Below are positions 45,098 through 54,493 of a stretch of DNA of 64,000 bases, piece by piece (position 1 is the first letter of the stretch; every line of letters begins with the position of its first letter). The DNA comes from Nocardioides alcanivorans (GTDB lineage: Bacteria; Actinomycetota; Actinomycetes; Propionibacteriales; Nocardioidaceae), in assembly GCF_021555175.1 (NCBI RefSeq), contig NZ_JAKGRW010000002.1, forward strand, positions 124,001 to 188,000. The letters run 5' to 3'. Made by a program: the position numbers and the translations under genes. The notes beneath the pieces are model-generated. The model saw only the letters and a program-made list of their open reading frames with translations. It was not told the origin of the DNA and did not search any database.

Positions 45098-46234
45098 ATG
45101 TTCACCGATGACCAGCTCACCCTGCGCGAGAGCGCGGCGGAGTTCACCCGGCGCGAGGTCATGCCGTACCTCGACGAGTGGGAGGAGGCCGGCCTGCTTC
45201 CACGGGAGCTGCACAGGACCGCGGCCGCTGCCGGCATGCTCGGTGTCGGCCACCCGGAGGAGATGGGCGGCGAGGGTGGCACCCTCCTCGACGGCTGCGC
45301 CCTGCAGGAGGGCTTCATGGCAGCGGGCGCCTCCGGTGGGTTGATGGCCTCGCTCTTCACCCACGGCATCGCACTGCCGCACATGATCGCCAACGGTTCG
45401 ACCGATCTCGTCGACCGCTTCGTGCGCCCCACCCTGGCCGGTGAGCAGATCGGATCGCTCGCGATCACCGAGCCCGGCGGGGGATCCGACGTCGCCGGCA
45501 TCACCACCCGGGCGGTGCGCGATGGCGACCACTACGTCGTCAACGGCTCGAAGACCTTCATCACCTCCGGCACCCGCGCCGACTTCGTCACCACCGCCGT
45601 GCGCACCGGCGGTCCCGGCCACGGCGGCATCTCGCTGCTGGTCGTCGAGGCCGACAGCCCCGGCTTCACGGTCACCCGGGCCCTGCGCAAGATGGGGTGG
45701 CACGCCTCCGACACAGCCGAACTTTCGTACGTCGACGTGCGGGTCCCGGTCGACAACCTCGTCGGCGAGGAGAACCACGGGTTCTACTACATCGCGGAGC
45801 AGTTCGTGGTCGAGCGCATCTTCTTGGCGCTGATGGGCTACGGCCACGCGTCGCGCTCACTCGACCTCGCGGCGGCGTACTCCAAGGAGCGGCGGACCTT
45901 CGGCAAGCCACTCGTCGACAACCAGGTGGTCCGCGCCAAGCTCGTGGAGATGCGCCGTCAGGTCGACGTCGCACGCACCTACACGCTCGACGTGGCGCGT
46001 CGTCATGTCGCCGGCGAGTCGGTCATCGCCGAGGCGTGCCTGGCCAAGCAGACCGCGGTCGACACCGCGGTCGCCGTCACCGACATGGCCGTGCAGCTCT
46101 TCGGCGGCACCGGCTACATGCACGGCACCGAGGTGGAGCGTCACTACCGCGACGCCCGGCTGCTGCCGATCGGCGGTGGCGCCACCGAGGTGCTCACCGA
46201 CCTCGCCGCTCGACTCTTCGGTTACTCCGCATGA
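45098..46234 (+). CDS. Acyl-CoA dehydrogenase
   Basis: A 378-residue FAD enzyme that makes the 2,3-double bond of an acyl-CoA. Signatures: LAITEPGGGSDVAGI, YVVNGSKTFITSG and QLFGGTGYMHGTEVERHYRD; the catalytic Glu should be in the final RLLPIGGGATEVL segment. Part of the Atu-like operon; the likely substrate is a branched or isoprenoid acyl-CoA, by context (AtuD-like). Confidence 0.86.
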   Translation: MFTDDQLTLRESAAEFTRREVMPYLDEWEEAGLLPRELHRTAAAAGMLGVGHPEEMGGEGGTLLDGCALQEGFMAAGASGGLMASLFTHGIALPHMIANGSTDLVDRFVRPTLAGEQIGSLAITEPGGGSDVAGITTRAVRDGDHYVVNGSKTFITSGTRADFVTTAVRTGGPGHGGISLLVVEADSPGFTVTRALRKMGWHASDTAELSYVDVRVPVDNLVGEENHGFYYIAEQFVVERIFLALMGYGHASRSLDLAAAYSKERRTFGKPLVDNQVVRAKLVEMRRQVDVARTYTLDVARRHVAGESVIAEACLAKQTAVDTAVAVTDMAVQLFGGTGYMHGTEVERHYRDARLLPIGGGATEVLTDLAARLFGYSA

Positions 46235-46247
46235 AGGAAGGCAACGC

Positions 46248-46724
46248 ATGAAGCCGCTCAGCGACAGCGTCACCGTCTGGATCCACGCCCCGGTCGCCGA
46301 GGTGTGGGACCTGGTCAGCGACGTCACCCGGATCGGGGAGTTCTCGCCGGAGACCTTCGAGGCCAAGTGGACGCGCGGAGCAACCGGCCCCGAGGTGGGG
46401 GCGCACTTCGCCGGGCACGTGAAGCGCAACGGTGTGGGGCCGACGTACTGGTCGCCGTGTCGAGTGACCCGTTGCGAGCCGGGCGAGGTCTTCGAGTTCA
46501 GCGTCGGCACCGACAAGGTCGCGATCAACAACTGGGGTTACGAGTTGCGCGAGAGCGAGGGTGGCACGGAGGTGACGGAGTACTTCCGCCTCGAACCGTC
46601 GCTGCCCGTTCGTCTCTACTGGCTGGCGTTGGGCCGGCTGCGTGGCCGGACCAACGAGCGTGGCATGCGCACCACCTTGGAACGAATGAAGCAGGTCCTC
46701 GAGGCAGGCAAGGAGCAGCAGTGA
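46248..46724 (+). CDS. SRPBCC (START-like) family protein
   Basis: A 158-residue polyketide-cyclase/START fold protein: VTVWIHAPVAEVWDLVSDVTRIGEFSPE at the N-terminus and a C-terminal helix (GMRTTLERMKQVLEAG). Binds a hydrophobic ligand in a cavity; substrate unknown. ATG at 46248 with GAAGGAAGG upstream; overlaps the carboxylase beta gene by 4 bases. Confidence 0.78.
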   Translation: MKPLSDSVTVWIHAPVAEVWDLVSDVTRIGEFSPETFEAKWTRGATGPEVGAHFAGHVKRNGVGPTYWSPCRVTRCEPGEVFEFSVGTDKVAINNWGYELRESEGGTEVTEYFRLEPSLPVRLYWLALGRLRGRTNERGMRTTLERMKQVLEAGKEQQ

Positions 46725-48334
46725 GCGACAACCGTACGGCGATGCTCGACAAGATCGCCGACCTCGCGGCGGAGCAGGCCAAGGCGGTCGATGCCGGAGG
46801 CAAGTACATCGCCCGGCACAAGGAGCGCGGCAAGCTGACCGCGCGTGAACGGATCGAGTTGCTGGTCGACGAGGGATCCGCCTTCCTGGAGCTCATGCCG
46901 CTGGCCGGCTGGGGGAGCGACTTCGCGGTGGGTGCCAGCATCGTCACGGGCATCGGTGTCGTCGAGGGCGTCGAGTGCATGATCGTCGCCAATGACCCGA
47001 CGGTGAAGGGCGGAGCCCTCAACCCCTGGTCGGTGAAGAAGTCCTTCCGCGCCGCCGAGATCGCCGAGCGCAACGGCCTGCCGACGGTCAACCTCACCGA
47101 ATCGGGCGGCGCCGACCTGCCGACGCAGAAGGAGATCTTCATCCCCGGTGGTCGTGGTTTCCGCGACCTCACCCGCTCGTCGGCGCGCAAGGTGCCCACG
47201 GTCTCCGTCGTCTTCGGCAACTCGACGGCTGGCGGCGCCTACGTGCCCGGCATGAGCGACTACGTGATCATGGTCAAGGAACAGGCGAAGGTCTTCCTGG
47301 CCGGCCCGCCGCTGGTGAAGATGGCCACCGGCGAAGAGACCGACGACGAATCCCTGGGCGGCGCCGAGATGCACTCGCGGGTCTCCGGGTCCTCAGACTT
47401 CCTGGCCGCGGACGAGTACGACGCGATCCGGCTTGCGCGCCGAGTGGTGGCGCGCCTCAACTGGCGCAAGGCCGGCGACACCCCACTGCCGACGTACGCC
47501 GATCCGGACCTCGACCCCGAGGATCTGCTCGACCTCATCCCCCAGGACCTGAAGGAGCCGTTCGACCCGCGCGAGGCGATCCTGCGGATCGTCGACGGGG
47601 TCTCGACCCTTCGACAGGCTCAGGACGGCGCAGGCTCGACCACCGGTGGTGGCAACGAGGTCGCCTTCGACGAGTTCAAGCCGCTCTACGGCTCGGCGTT
47701 GTGCGTCGGCTGGGCGCGGCTGCACGGGCACCCGATCGGCATTCTCGCCAATGCCCGTGGTGTGCTGATGAGTGAGGAGGCCCAGAAGGCCGCGCAGTTC
47801 ATCCAGCTGGCGAACCAGAAGGACACACCGCTGCTCTTCCTGCACAACACCACGGGCTACATGGTCGGAAAGGACTACGAGCAGGGCGGCATCATCAAGC
47901 ACGGTGCCCAGATGATCAACGCCGTCTCCAACTCGCAGGTGCCGCACCTGACGGTGATCATGGGGGCGTCGTACGGCGCGGGGAACTACGGCATGAACGG
48001 CCGCGCCTACGACCCGCGCTTCCTCTTCACTTGGCCGTCGGCGAAGTCGTCGGTGATGGGACCTGCCCAGCTGGCCGGTGTGCTCGAGATCGTGGCGCGG
48101 GAGTCCGCGGAGAAGAAGGGCCAGGTCTTCGACGCCGACGGGTTCAAGGCGATCAAGGAGATGGTCGAGACGCAGATCGAGGAGCAGTCGCTGCCCTACG
48201 TGCTGTCGGGGATGGTCTATGACGACGGCGTGATCGACCCTCGCGACACCCGCACCGTGCTGGGCATCTGCCTCTCGGTCATCCACAACCAGCGGGTGGA
48301 GGGCGCCATGAACTTCGGCGTCTTCCGGCTGTAG
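46721..48334 (+). CDS. Acyl-CoA carboxylase carboxyltransferase (beta) subunit, with in-frame repeat insertion
   Basis: A 537-residue carboxyltransferase of the methylcrotonyl/geranyl-CoA carboxylase type: KHKERGKLTARERI-like N-terminus, SVVFGNSTAGGAYVPGMSDY, and MGASYGAGNYGMNGRAYDPR. Between IVDG and FDEFKPLYG, normally close together, lie about 20 extra residues (VSTLRQAQDGAGSTTGGGNE) encoded by an interspersed DNA repeat (47599-47646). The reading frame is kept. It pairs with the alpha subunit downstream. GTG start overlapping the SRPBCC stop. Confidence 0.86.
   Translation: MSDNRTAMLDKIADLAAEQAKAVDAGGKYIARHKERGKLTARERIELLVDEGSAFLELMPLAGWGSDFAVGASIVTGIGVVEGVECMIVANDPTVKGGALNPWSVKKSFRAAEIAERNGLPTVNLTESGGADLPTQKEIFIPGGRGFRDLTRSSARKVPTVSVVFGNSTAGGAYVPGMSDYVIMVKEQAKVFLAGPPLVKMATGEETDDESLGGAEMHSRVSGSSDFLAADEYDAIRLARRVVARLNWRKAGDTPLPTYADPDLDPEDLLDLIPQDLKEPFDPREAILRIVDGVSTLRQAQDGAGSTTGGGNEVAFDEFKPLYGSALCVGWARLHGHPIGILANARGVLMSEEAQKAAQFIQLANQKDTPLLFLHNTTGYMVGKDYEQGGIIKHGAQMINAVSNSQVPHLTVIMGASYGAGNYGMNGRAYDPRFLFTWPSAKSSVMGPAQLAGVLEIVARESAEKKGQVFDADGFKAIKEMVETQIEEQSLPYVLSGMVYDDGVIDPRDTRTVLGICLSVIHNQRVEGAMNFGVFRL
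47599..47646 (+). repeat. Interspersed repeat inserted in-frame in the carboxyltransferase gene
   Basis: GGTCTCGACCCTTCGACAGG and following bases nearly match the reverse complement of 63891-63937, in intergenic DNA at the window end. The length keeps the frame open and encodes STLRQAQ-type peptide. Confidence 0.75.
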
Positions 48335-48350
48335 CCGCCGGCCGGCCTGC

Positions 48351-48484
48351 CGCATCCGTTGGTCGAGCTTTTCGCATCCGTTGGGCGAGCTTGTCGCATC
48401 CGGAGGTCGAGCCTGTCGCATCCGTTGGTCGCTCGCCATCCGTTGGTCGCTCGCCATCCGTTGGTCGAGCTTGTCGAGACCCCG
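48351..48484 (+). repeat. Tandem array of a degenerate TCGAGCTTGTCG repeat
   Basis: Six units of roughly 18-22 bp built on CATCCGTTGGTCGAGCTTGT fill the gap between the beta and alpha carboxylase genes. The last runs into TTGTCGAGACCCCG. Same family as the copies at 45042, 47599 and 63891. Confidence 0.75.
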
Positions 48485-48507
48485 CAACAACCACTGAAGG
48501 AACTCCC

Positions 48508-50457
48508 ATGATCACCAAGATCCTGGTCGCCAACCGAGGCGAGATCGCCCGGCGCGTCTTCCGCACCGCCCGCCGGCTGGGCATCGCCACGGTGGCCGTG
48601 CACTCCGACGTCGACGCCGACATGCCCTTCGTGCTCGATGCCGACGAGGCCGTGTGCCTGCCCGGCAACAGTCCGGCGGAGACCTATCTGCGTGCCGACC
48701 TCATCCTCGACGCAGCCCGGCGCTCCGGTGCCGATGCGATCCACCCCGGCTACGGCTTCCTGTCGGAGAACGCCGACTTCGCGAGGGCGGTCGTCGATGC
48801 CGGCCTGGTGTGGATCGGTCCCGCGCCCGAGTCGATCGAGGTGATGGGAGACAAGCTGCGGGCCAAGGAGCTCATGCACGCGGCCGGCGTCCCCCAGTTC
48901 GGTCAGCTGGAGCCGGATGCCTTGACCACGTTCGACCTGCCGGTGATCGTGAAGGCCGCTGCGGGCGGTGGCGGCCGCGGGATGCGGGTCGTGCACGACC
49001 TCGACCAGGTGGCCACGTCGGTGGCTGCCGCATCGGCCGAGGCTGCCTCCGCCTTCGGTGACCCGACGGTCTTCGTCGAGACCTACGTCGAGAACGGCCG
49101 CCATGTCGAGGTCCAGGTCATGGGCACCGCCGACGGCGCGGTCGTGCTGGGGGAGCGCGACTGCTCGCTGCAGCGACGGCACCAGAAGGTCATCGAGGAG
49201 GCGCCCGCCCCGGGGCTCACCGACGACACCCGCAAGGCGCTGCACGAAGCGGCGCGCAAGGCCGTCGAGGCAATCGACTACCGCGGCGCGGGGACGGTCG
49301 AGTTCCTCTATGACACCGACGCGGACAGGCTCTACTTCCTCGAGATGAACACCCGCCTCCAGGTGGAGCACCCGGTCACGGAGCAGGTCTTCGGGGTCGA
49401 CCTGGTGGAGATGCAGATCGCGGTTGCCGAGGGGCGTCCGGTGGCGCCGGTGGGTGAGCCGCGGGGACACGCCATCGAGGTGCGGCTCTATGCGGAGGAC
49501 CCGGCTGCCGACTACGCACCGCAGACCGGTCGGCTCCTGGACTTCACGGTGCCGCACGATGCGGAGTTCTTCCTTGCTGCACACGGGATCCGGCTCGACA
49601 CCGGATTCGTCGCAGGTGACGACGTCTCCACCTTCTATGACGCGATGCTGGCCAAGGTGATCGCCTGGGCGCCGACGCGTGAACAGGCAGCACGGTCGCT
49701 CGCCGGGGCGCTGGAGCGCTCGTCGTTGCACGGACTGGTCACCAACCGTGACCAGCTGGTTGCCTCGTTGCGGCACGACGACTTCCTTGCCGGGAAGCTC
49801 TCCACCGGCTTCTATGCCGACCACCCGGAGGTCTTGACCGGCGCCGCTGCCGATTCGCAGGTGGGGCTGGTCGCGGCGGTCGCGCTGGCCTCGCACCGGC
49901 AGCGCAACGCCGTGGTGCAGAGCCGGATCCCGGCTGGCTTCCGCACCGTCGTCGCGCAGCCACAGGTCACGCGATTCGGGCTGGCAGGCGACGAAGTGGA
50001 GGTTGCCTGGTATGGCGGTCGTGAGGGTTTCCGGCCTGCTGACGCCGACAGCGGAGTGCAGGTGCTCGAGGTGTCTCCGGAGGCGGTGCTGCTCGACGTC
50101 GGCGGAGTCCGCCGTCGCTACCGCACCCGGGTCCTGGCCGACGCGGTGCTGGTCGACGGCCCGCGTGGCGGCGCCACCCTGCGCATCCTGCCGCGCTTCG
50201 TGGACCCGGCCGACCAGGTCGCCGAGGGGTCGCTGCTGGCGCCGATGCCTGGATCGATCGTCGGTGTCCATGCGGCCGTTGGTGATGTCGTGACGGCGGG
50301 GCAGACCCTCGTCGTCATGGAGGCGATGAAGATGCAGCACACCATCGTGGCGCCGTACGCCGGCGTCGTGGGCGAGCTCCCGGTCGCGGAGGGCGAGCAG
50401 GTCGAAGCGGGTGCGGTGCTGGCCCTGGTCAACGCAGGTTCCGAAGAAGGGGAATGA
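48508..50457 (+). CDS. Acyl-CoA carboxylase biotin carboxylase/BCCP (alpha) subunit
   Basis: A 649-residue subunit. Biotin carboxylase domain (1-450): KILVANRGEIARRVFRTARR, HPGYGFLSENADFA, AAGGGGRGMRV, EMNTRLQVEHPVTE. C-terminal biotinyl domain with EAMKMQHTIVAPYAG, where the Lys is biotinylated. Together with the beta subunit it carboxylates an acyl-CoA (AtuC/AtuF or methylcrotonyl-CoA type). ATG at 48508, directly after the tandem repeats. Confidence 0.9.
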   Translation: MITKILVANRGEIARRVFRTARRLGIATVAVHSDVDADMPFVLDADEAVCLPGNSPAETYLRADLILDAARRSGADAIHPGYGFLSENADFARAVVDAGLVWIGPAPESIEVMGDKLRAKELMHAAGVPQFGQLEPDALTTFDLPVIVKAAAGGGGRGMRVVHDLDQVATSVAAASAEAASAFGDPTVFVETYVENGRHVEVQVMGTADGAVVLGERDCSLQRRHQKVIEEAPAPGLTDDTRKALHEAARKAVEAIDYRGAGTVEFLYDTDADRLYFLEMNTRLQVEHPVTEQVFGVDLVEMQIAVAEGRPVAPVGEPRGHAIEVRLYAEDPAADYAPQTGRLLDFTVPHDAEFFLAAHGIRLDTGFVAGDDVSTFYDAMLAKVIAWAPTREQAARSLAGALERSSLHGLVTNRDQLVASLRHDDFLAGKLSTGFYADHPEVLTGAAADSQVGLVAAVALASHRQRNAVVQSRIPAGFRTVVAQPQVTRFGLAGDEVEVAWYGGREGFRPADADSGVQVLEVSPEAVLLDVGGVRRRYRTRVLADAVLVDGPRGGATLRILPRFVDPADQVAEGSLLAPMPGSIVGVHAAVGDVVTAGQTLVVMEAMKMQHTIVAPYAGVVGELPVAEGEQVEAGAVLALVNAGSEEGE

Positions 50458-50458
50458 G

Positions 50459-51625
50459 ATGACGACGATGTTCACCGAGCCCGAGGAGCGGGTGGCGCTG
50501 CGCGAGGCGGTGCGCAAGCTGGCCGGCAAGTATGGCCACGACTACGTCGCCAAGCAGGCAGCGAGCGGCGGCAAGATGACAGAGATGTGGCTCGAGATGG
50601 GCCGCAACGGCTTCCTTGGCGTCAACCTCCCCGAGGAGTACGGCGGCGGTGGCGGCGGGATGGCCGACCTGGCCGCGGTGCTCGAGGAGACCGCTGCCGC
50701 TGGCGCGCCGCTGCTGATGATGGTGGTCTCACCGGCGATCTGCGGCTCGATCATCACCCGCTGCGGCACCGAGGAGCAGAAGAAGCGCTGGCTGCCCTCC
50801 ATCGCCGACGGCACCCATCTGATGGCGTTCGGCATCACGGAGGCCGATGCCGGATCCAACTCGCACCAGATCACCACCACCGCCACCCGTGACGGTGACG
50901 AGTGGGTGCTCAGCGGACAGAAGACCTTCATCTCCGGGGTCGACGAGGCGCAGTCGGTGCTCGTCGTCGCGCGCACCGCCGACGAGAAGACCGGCAAGCT
51001 CAAGCCGGCCCTCTTCGTGTTGCCCACCGACTCCGAGGGATTCAGCAAGCAGGTGATCCCGATGTCGTGGCAGGCACCGGAGAAGCAGTTCACGCTGTTC
51101 CTCGACCAGGTACGGCTGCCGGCGGATGCGCTCGTCGGCGACGAGGACGGCGGCCTCTGGCAGCTCTTCGCCGGCCTCAACCCCGAGCGGATCATGGGCG
51201 GTGCCTTCTCCTGCGGCATGGCGATCTATGCCCTCGACAAGGCGGTCGAGTACGCGAAGGTCCGCTCTGTCTGGAAGGACCAGCCCATCGGTGCCCACCA
51301 GGGCATCGCGCACCCGCTGGCGAAGATCAAGATCGAGCTCGAGCAGGCGCGGTTGCTGTGGCAGAAGGCCGCAGCGCTCTACGACGCCGGCGACGACATG
51401 ACCGCGGGTGAATACGCCAACATGGCGAAGTACGCCGGCGGCGAGGTGGCCTGCAACGCCACCGACGTCGCGGTGCACACCCACGGCGGCAACGGCCTCA
51501 CGGTCGAGTACGGGCTGGCCAACATGCTCGTCGCCGCCCGCCTCGGCCGGATCGCCCCCGTCTCGCGCGAGATGATCCTCAACTTCGTCGCCATGCACTC
51601 CCTGGGTCTCCCCAAGTCCTACTGA
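50459..51625 (+). CDS. Acyl-CoA dehydrogenase (second)
   Basis: A 388-residue FAD enzyme: GFLGVNLPEEYGGGGGGMAD, MAFGITEADAGSNSHQITTT, WVLSGQKTFISGVDEA, HTHGGNGLTVEYGLANM. It begins one base after the carboxylase alpha stop and closes the catabolic cluster. Only about one third of residues appear shared with the enzyme at 45098, so the two probably act on different intermediates. Confidence 0.86.
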   Translation: MTTMFTEPEERVALREAVRKLAGKYGHDYVAKQAASGGKMTEMWLEMGRNGFLGVNLPEEYGGGGGGMADLAAVLEETAAAGAPLLMMVVSPAICGSIITRCGTEEQKKRWLPSIADGTHLMAFGITEADAGSNSHQITTTATRDGDEWVLSGQKTFISGVDEAQSVLVVARTADEKTGKLKPALFVLPTDSEGFSKQVIPMSWQAPEKQFTLFLDQVRLPADALVGDEDGGLWQLFAGLNPERIMGGAFSCGMAIYALDKAVEYAKVRSVWKDQPIGAHQGIAHPLAKIKIELEQARLLWQKAAALYDAGDDMTAGEYANMAKYAGGEVACNATDVAVHTHGGNGLTVEYGLANMLVAARLGRIAPVSREMILNFVAMHSLGLPKSY

Positions 51626-51627
51626 CC

Positions 51628-51685
51628 CGCGAGGTCGCCCGGGTTGTGCGCGAGGTTGCCCGGGTTCCGCGCGAGGTCTGCGCCG
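51628..51685 (+). repeat. Short tandem repeat GCGAGGTTGCCCGGGTTCCGC
   Basis: About two and a half diverged units (GCGAGGTCGCCCGGGTTGTGC, GCGAGGTTGCCCGGGTTCCGC, GCGAGGTCTGCG) between the dehydrogenase and MmcQ genes. Confidence 0.6.
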
Positions 51686-51713
51686 TGTCGGGAGGTCGTG
51701 GCAGGCTGGTCCT

Positions 51714-52094
51714 GTGGCAAGACGGAAGCAGCGGGCAGAGGTGTCGACGTGGATGGTGGAGCGGGTCCGCGAGCTCGTCGCTGCACTGCCGCGCGTCGAT
51801 GAGGAGAAGGCCTGGGTCGGGGTGCGTTGGCAGGTGTCCGGGTCGACGTTCGCGCACATCTTCGGCGGTGAGGACGACCTCATCCGGATCACCCTGCGCG
51901 GCGAGCCGGACGAGGTGGCCGCCTTCCAACACCTGGGCCACCCCTACTTCAAGTCGGGCTGGGGCAACGACGTGATCGGGATGGTGCTCGACGAGCAGAC
52001 CGACTGGGACGAGGTCGGGGAGCTGCTCGTCGACTCCTATTGCTTGCGCGCTCCCGCCGGGCTCGCCGCCACGGTGGAGCGCCCCGCACCCTGA
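51714..52094 (+). CDS. MmcQ/YjbR-family DNA-binding-fold protein
   Basis: A 126-residue protein with the single-domain MmcQ/YjbR (CyaY-like) fold: VSTWMVERVRELVAALPRVD and KSGWGNDVIGMVLDEQTDWD. GTG start with CAGGCT six bases upstream, close to a leaderless -10. Function unknown. Confidence 0.75.
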   Translation: MARRKQRAEVSTWMVERVRELVAALPRVDEEKAWVGVRWQVSGSTFAHIFGGEDDLIRITLRGEPDEVAAFQHLGHPYFKSGWGNDVIGMVLDEQTDWDEVGELLVDSYCLRAPAGLAATVERPAP

Positions 52095-52142
52095 CCAACG
52101 CGCCATCGGTGGTCGCGCACAGGTGCCAGTCATGATGGAGGC

Positions 52143-53263
52143 ATGCGCATCCTCGGCGACGACCTCCCCACGCTCCGGGCCACCCGTACCAGTGTGAAGT
52201 GGCGTCTCCACGATCCCGACGTCTTGCCGGTCTGGGTCGCCGAGATGGATGCGCGGCCATGTCCGGCCGTCGTCGAGGCGGTCACCCGCGCGATCAGCAG
52301 CGGCGACACCGGTTATGGCTGGGCGCCCCCGCTCATCGAGGCCTTTCGCGACTTCGCCGCCCGTCGCTGGGGCTGGATCACCCACTCCGAGAGCTTCGGG
52401 CTCGTGCCCGACGTGATGGGTGGCATCGCCGAGATCCTGCACCTGCTGCCGGGCGAGGCCGTCGTGGTCAGCCCGCCTTGCTATGAGAGCTTCTTCGGAT
52501 TCGTCGAGTCGGTGCGCAAACGGGCGGTCATGGCTCCGCTCGACACCGAGCATCGACTCGACCCGGAAGCGCTCGAGCGCGCGTTCGTCGAGGCCGGGCC
52601 AGGTTCGGCCTATCTGCTGTGCAATCCGCAGAACCCCACCGGCACGGTGCACACGCCGGAAGAGCTGGGAGAGCTCGCGGAGCTGGCAGATCGCCACGAC
52701 ATCCAAGTGATCAGCGACGAGATCCATGCACCGCTGGTGCACGAACCTGCCGCTTTCACCCCTACCTGCAGGTGCCGCAGGCTGCGCGTGGCATCGCGAT
52801 CGTCTCCGGCTCCAAGGCCTGGAACCTTGCTGGGCTCAAGGTCGCCCTCACGGTCGGTGGCCCCGAGGTCACGGTGCTGGCGGAACTGCACGAGGTCGTC
52901 ACCCACGGCGCCAACCACCTGGCCGTGCTCGCCCAGACCGCCGCCTATTCCGAGGGCGAGGGATGGCTCGACCAGGTGCTCGGTGAACTCACCGACCGCC
53001 GCGCCCTGCTCGCAGACCTCCTGGCCGAGGAACTCCCGCAGGTGCGCATCGCACCGTCAGCGGCGACGTACCTCTCGTGGCTCGACTGCAGCGCACTCGG
53101 ACTGGACGACCCGACGCAGACCTTCCTCGACAAGGGCCGCGTCGCCTTGGCGCAGGGCTGGCGTTATGACCCCCTACGAGGCAGGCAGTGGGCGCGGATC
53201 AACCACGCGACCTCGCCCGAGGTACTGACGGAGGCCGTACGTCGGATGGCGGCGTCGCTCTGA
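52143..53263 (+). CDS. PatB/MalY-type aminotransferase (cystathionine beta-lyase), with apparent frameshift near 52755
   Basis: About 373 residues once joined. VLPVWVAEMDARPCPAVVEA is the MalY/PatB N-terminal signature; LLCNPQNPTGTVHTPEEL and ISDEIHAPLVH follow, and the PLP lysine is in IAIVSGSKAWNLAGLK. The frame breaks at a TTT run (52754-52756); one extra T gives AAFHPYLQVPQAARG. Such enzymes cleave C-S bonds. Confidence 0.82.
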
Positions 53264-53267
53264 CCGC

Positions 53268-54371
53268 TCAGTTGACGATGACTTGGCGCAGGGCGGTGCC
53301 AGCGGCGAGGTGGTCCATCGCTTCGTTGACGTCGCCCAACGCGATCCGGTCGGAGATGAGCCGTTCCACCGGAAGCCGCCCCTCGCGCCACAACTGCTCG
53401 AACGCAGGCACGTCGCGAGCCGGCACGGCAGAACCCAGATAGCTCCCCACCAGCGAGCGGCCCTCGGCAACGAATCCCAGGGGAGACACGCTGATGCGCG
53501 CGTCGGGATGCGGCAGACCCACGGTGACGGTGGTGCCACCCGCGCCCGTGAGGCCGATCGCACCTTCCAGGGCACGTGCGCTGCCGGCGGCCTCGACCAC
53601 CACCCGGCCCTTCACACCCTCGGCCTGTGCCTGGGCAGGGGTCAACGCCCGGTGCGCACCCAAGTCGGTGGCGAGACCCAGCTTCGAGTCGACCGGGTCG
53701 ACCGCCACCACGGTGACGTCGGGCACCGACAGCGCGGTCAGTACGGCGGCCATCCCGACACCACCGAGTCCGACGACGACCACCGTCTCGCCCGCACGTG
53801 GGCGACCCGCGTTGAGCACTGCCCCGCCGCCGGTCAGCACCGCGCAACCCAGCAGCGCTGCGACGTCGGCAGGTACGTCGGCCCCGACCGGCACCACCGA
53901 GCGGCGATCCATCACGGTGTGGGTGGCGAACCCGGAGACGCCCAAATGATGCAGCACCCGCTCGCCACGACGCGTCAGGCGAGTGCCGCCGGCAATGAGC
54001 TCGCCGAGGTTGTTGGCAGCGCTGCCCGGGGTGCACGGCGTGATCCCGCCACGACCGCACGCCTCGCACTCCTCGCAGCGCGGCAGGAAGGTGGCGACGA
54101 CCCGCTGGCCGACCTCGACGTCGGACACCGCGGTGCCGACACGTTCGACGATCCCCGCAGCCTCATGGCCGAGCAGCATCGGCACCGGTCGGGGTCGGTC
54201 GCCGTTGAGCACCGACAGGTCGGAGTGGCACAGGCCGGCGGCCTCGATGCGCACCAAGAGCTCGGTCGGACCTGGCTCACCCAGCTCCAGGGTGTCGATC
54301 GTCAAGGGGCGACTTTCGGCAAAGGGGCCGGGAGCGCCGACCTGGTTGAGCACCGCGCCCTGGATCTGCAT
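53268..54371 (-). CDS. Zinc-dependent alcohol dehydrogenase
   Basis: A 367-residue medium-chain dehydrogenase. Catalytic zinc site GLCHSD and GHEAAGIVE; structural zinc cysteines CEECEACGRG...C; Rossmann motif VVGLGGVGMAAV. Related to class III-type/formaldehyde and aryl alcohol dehydrogenases. The ATG at 54371 is preferred over the adjacent TTG. Convergent with PatB, 4 bp between stops. Confidence 0.86.
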   Translation of the reverse strand: MQIQGAVLNQVGAPGPFAESRPLTIDTLELGEPGPTELLVRIEAAGLCHSDLSVLNGDRPRPVPMLLGHEAAGIVERVGTAVSDVEVGQRVVATFLPRCEECEACGRGGITPCTPGSAANNLGELIAGGTRLTRRGERVLHHLGVSGFATHTVMDRRSVVPVGADVPADVAALLGCAVLTGGGAVLNAGRPRAGETVVVVGLGGVGMAAVLTALSVPDVTVVAVDPVDSKLGLATDLGAHRALTPAQAQAEGVKGRVVVEAAGSARALEGAIGLTGAGGTTVTVGLPHPDARISVSPLGFVAEGRSLVGSYLGSAVPARDVPAFEQLWREGRLPVERLISDRIALGDVNEAMDHLAAGTALRQVIVN

Positions 54372-54493
54372 CAACTGACTCCTTCACCCGCGAACCCTCA
54401 CGAATGTCCCGCGAACTGGCAGAAATATCCAGCGAACCAGCGAAAACGCGCGCAACAACCGCTACCTCGGCGCGTAACCAGCGCCACTTCGCG

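Noticed and set aside
48217-50529. A 770-codon open frame antisense to the biotin carboxylase gene
   Set aside because: Long antisense frames are expected in GC-rich DNA; the plus strand encodes a complete carboxylase with all motifs.
54390-54485. Short CGCGAA-rich repeats as a possible regulatory array
   Set aside because: Units are too diverged to define a period by eye; reported only as weak similarity.
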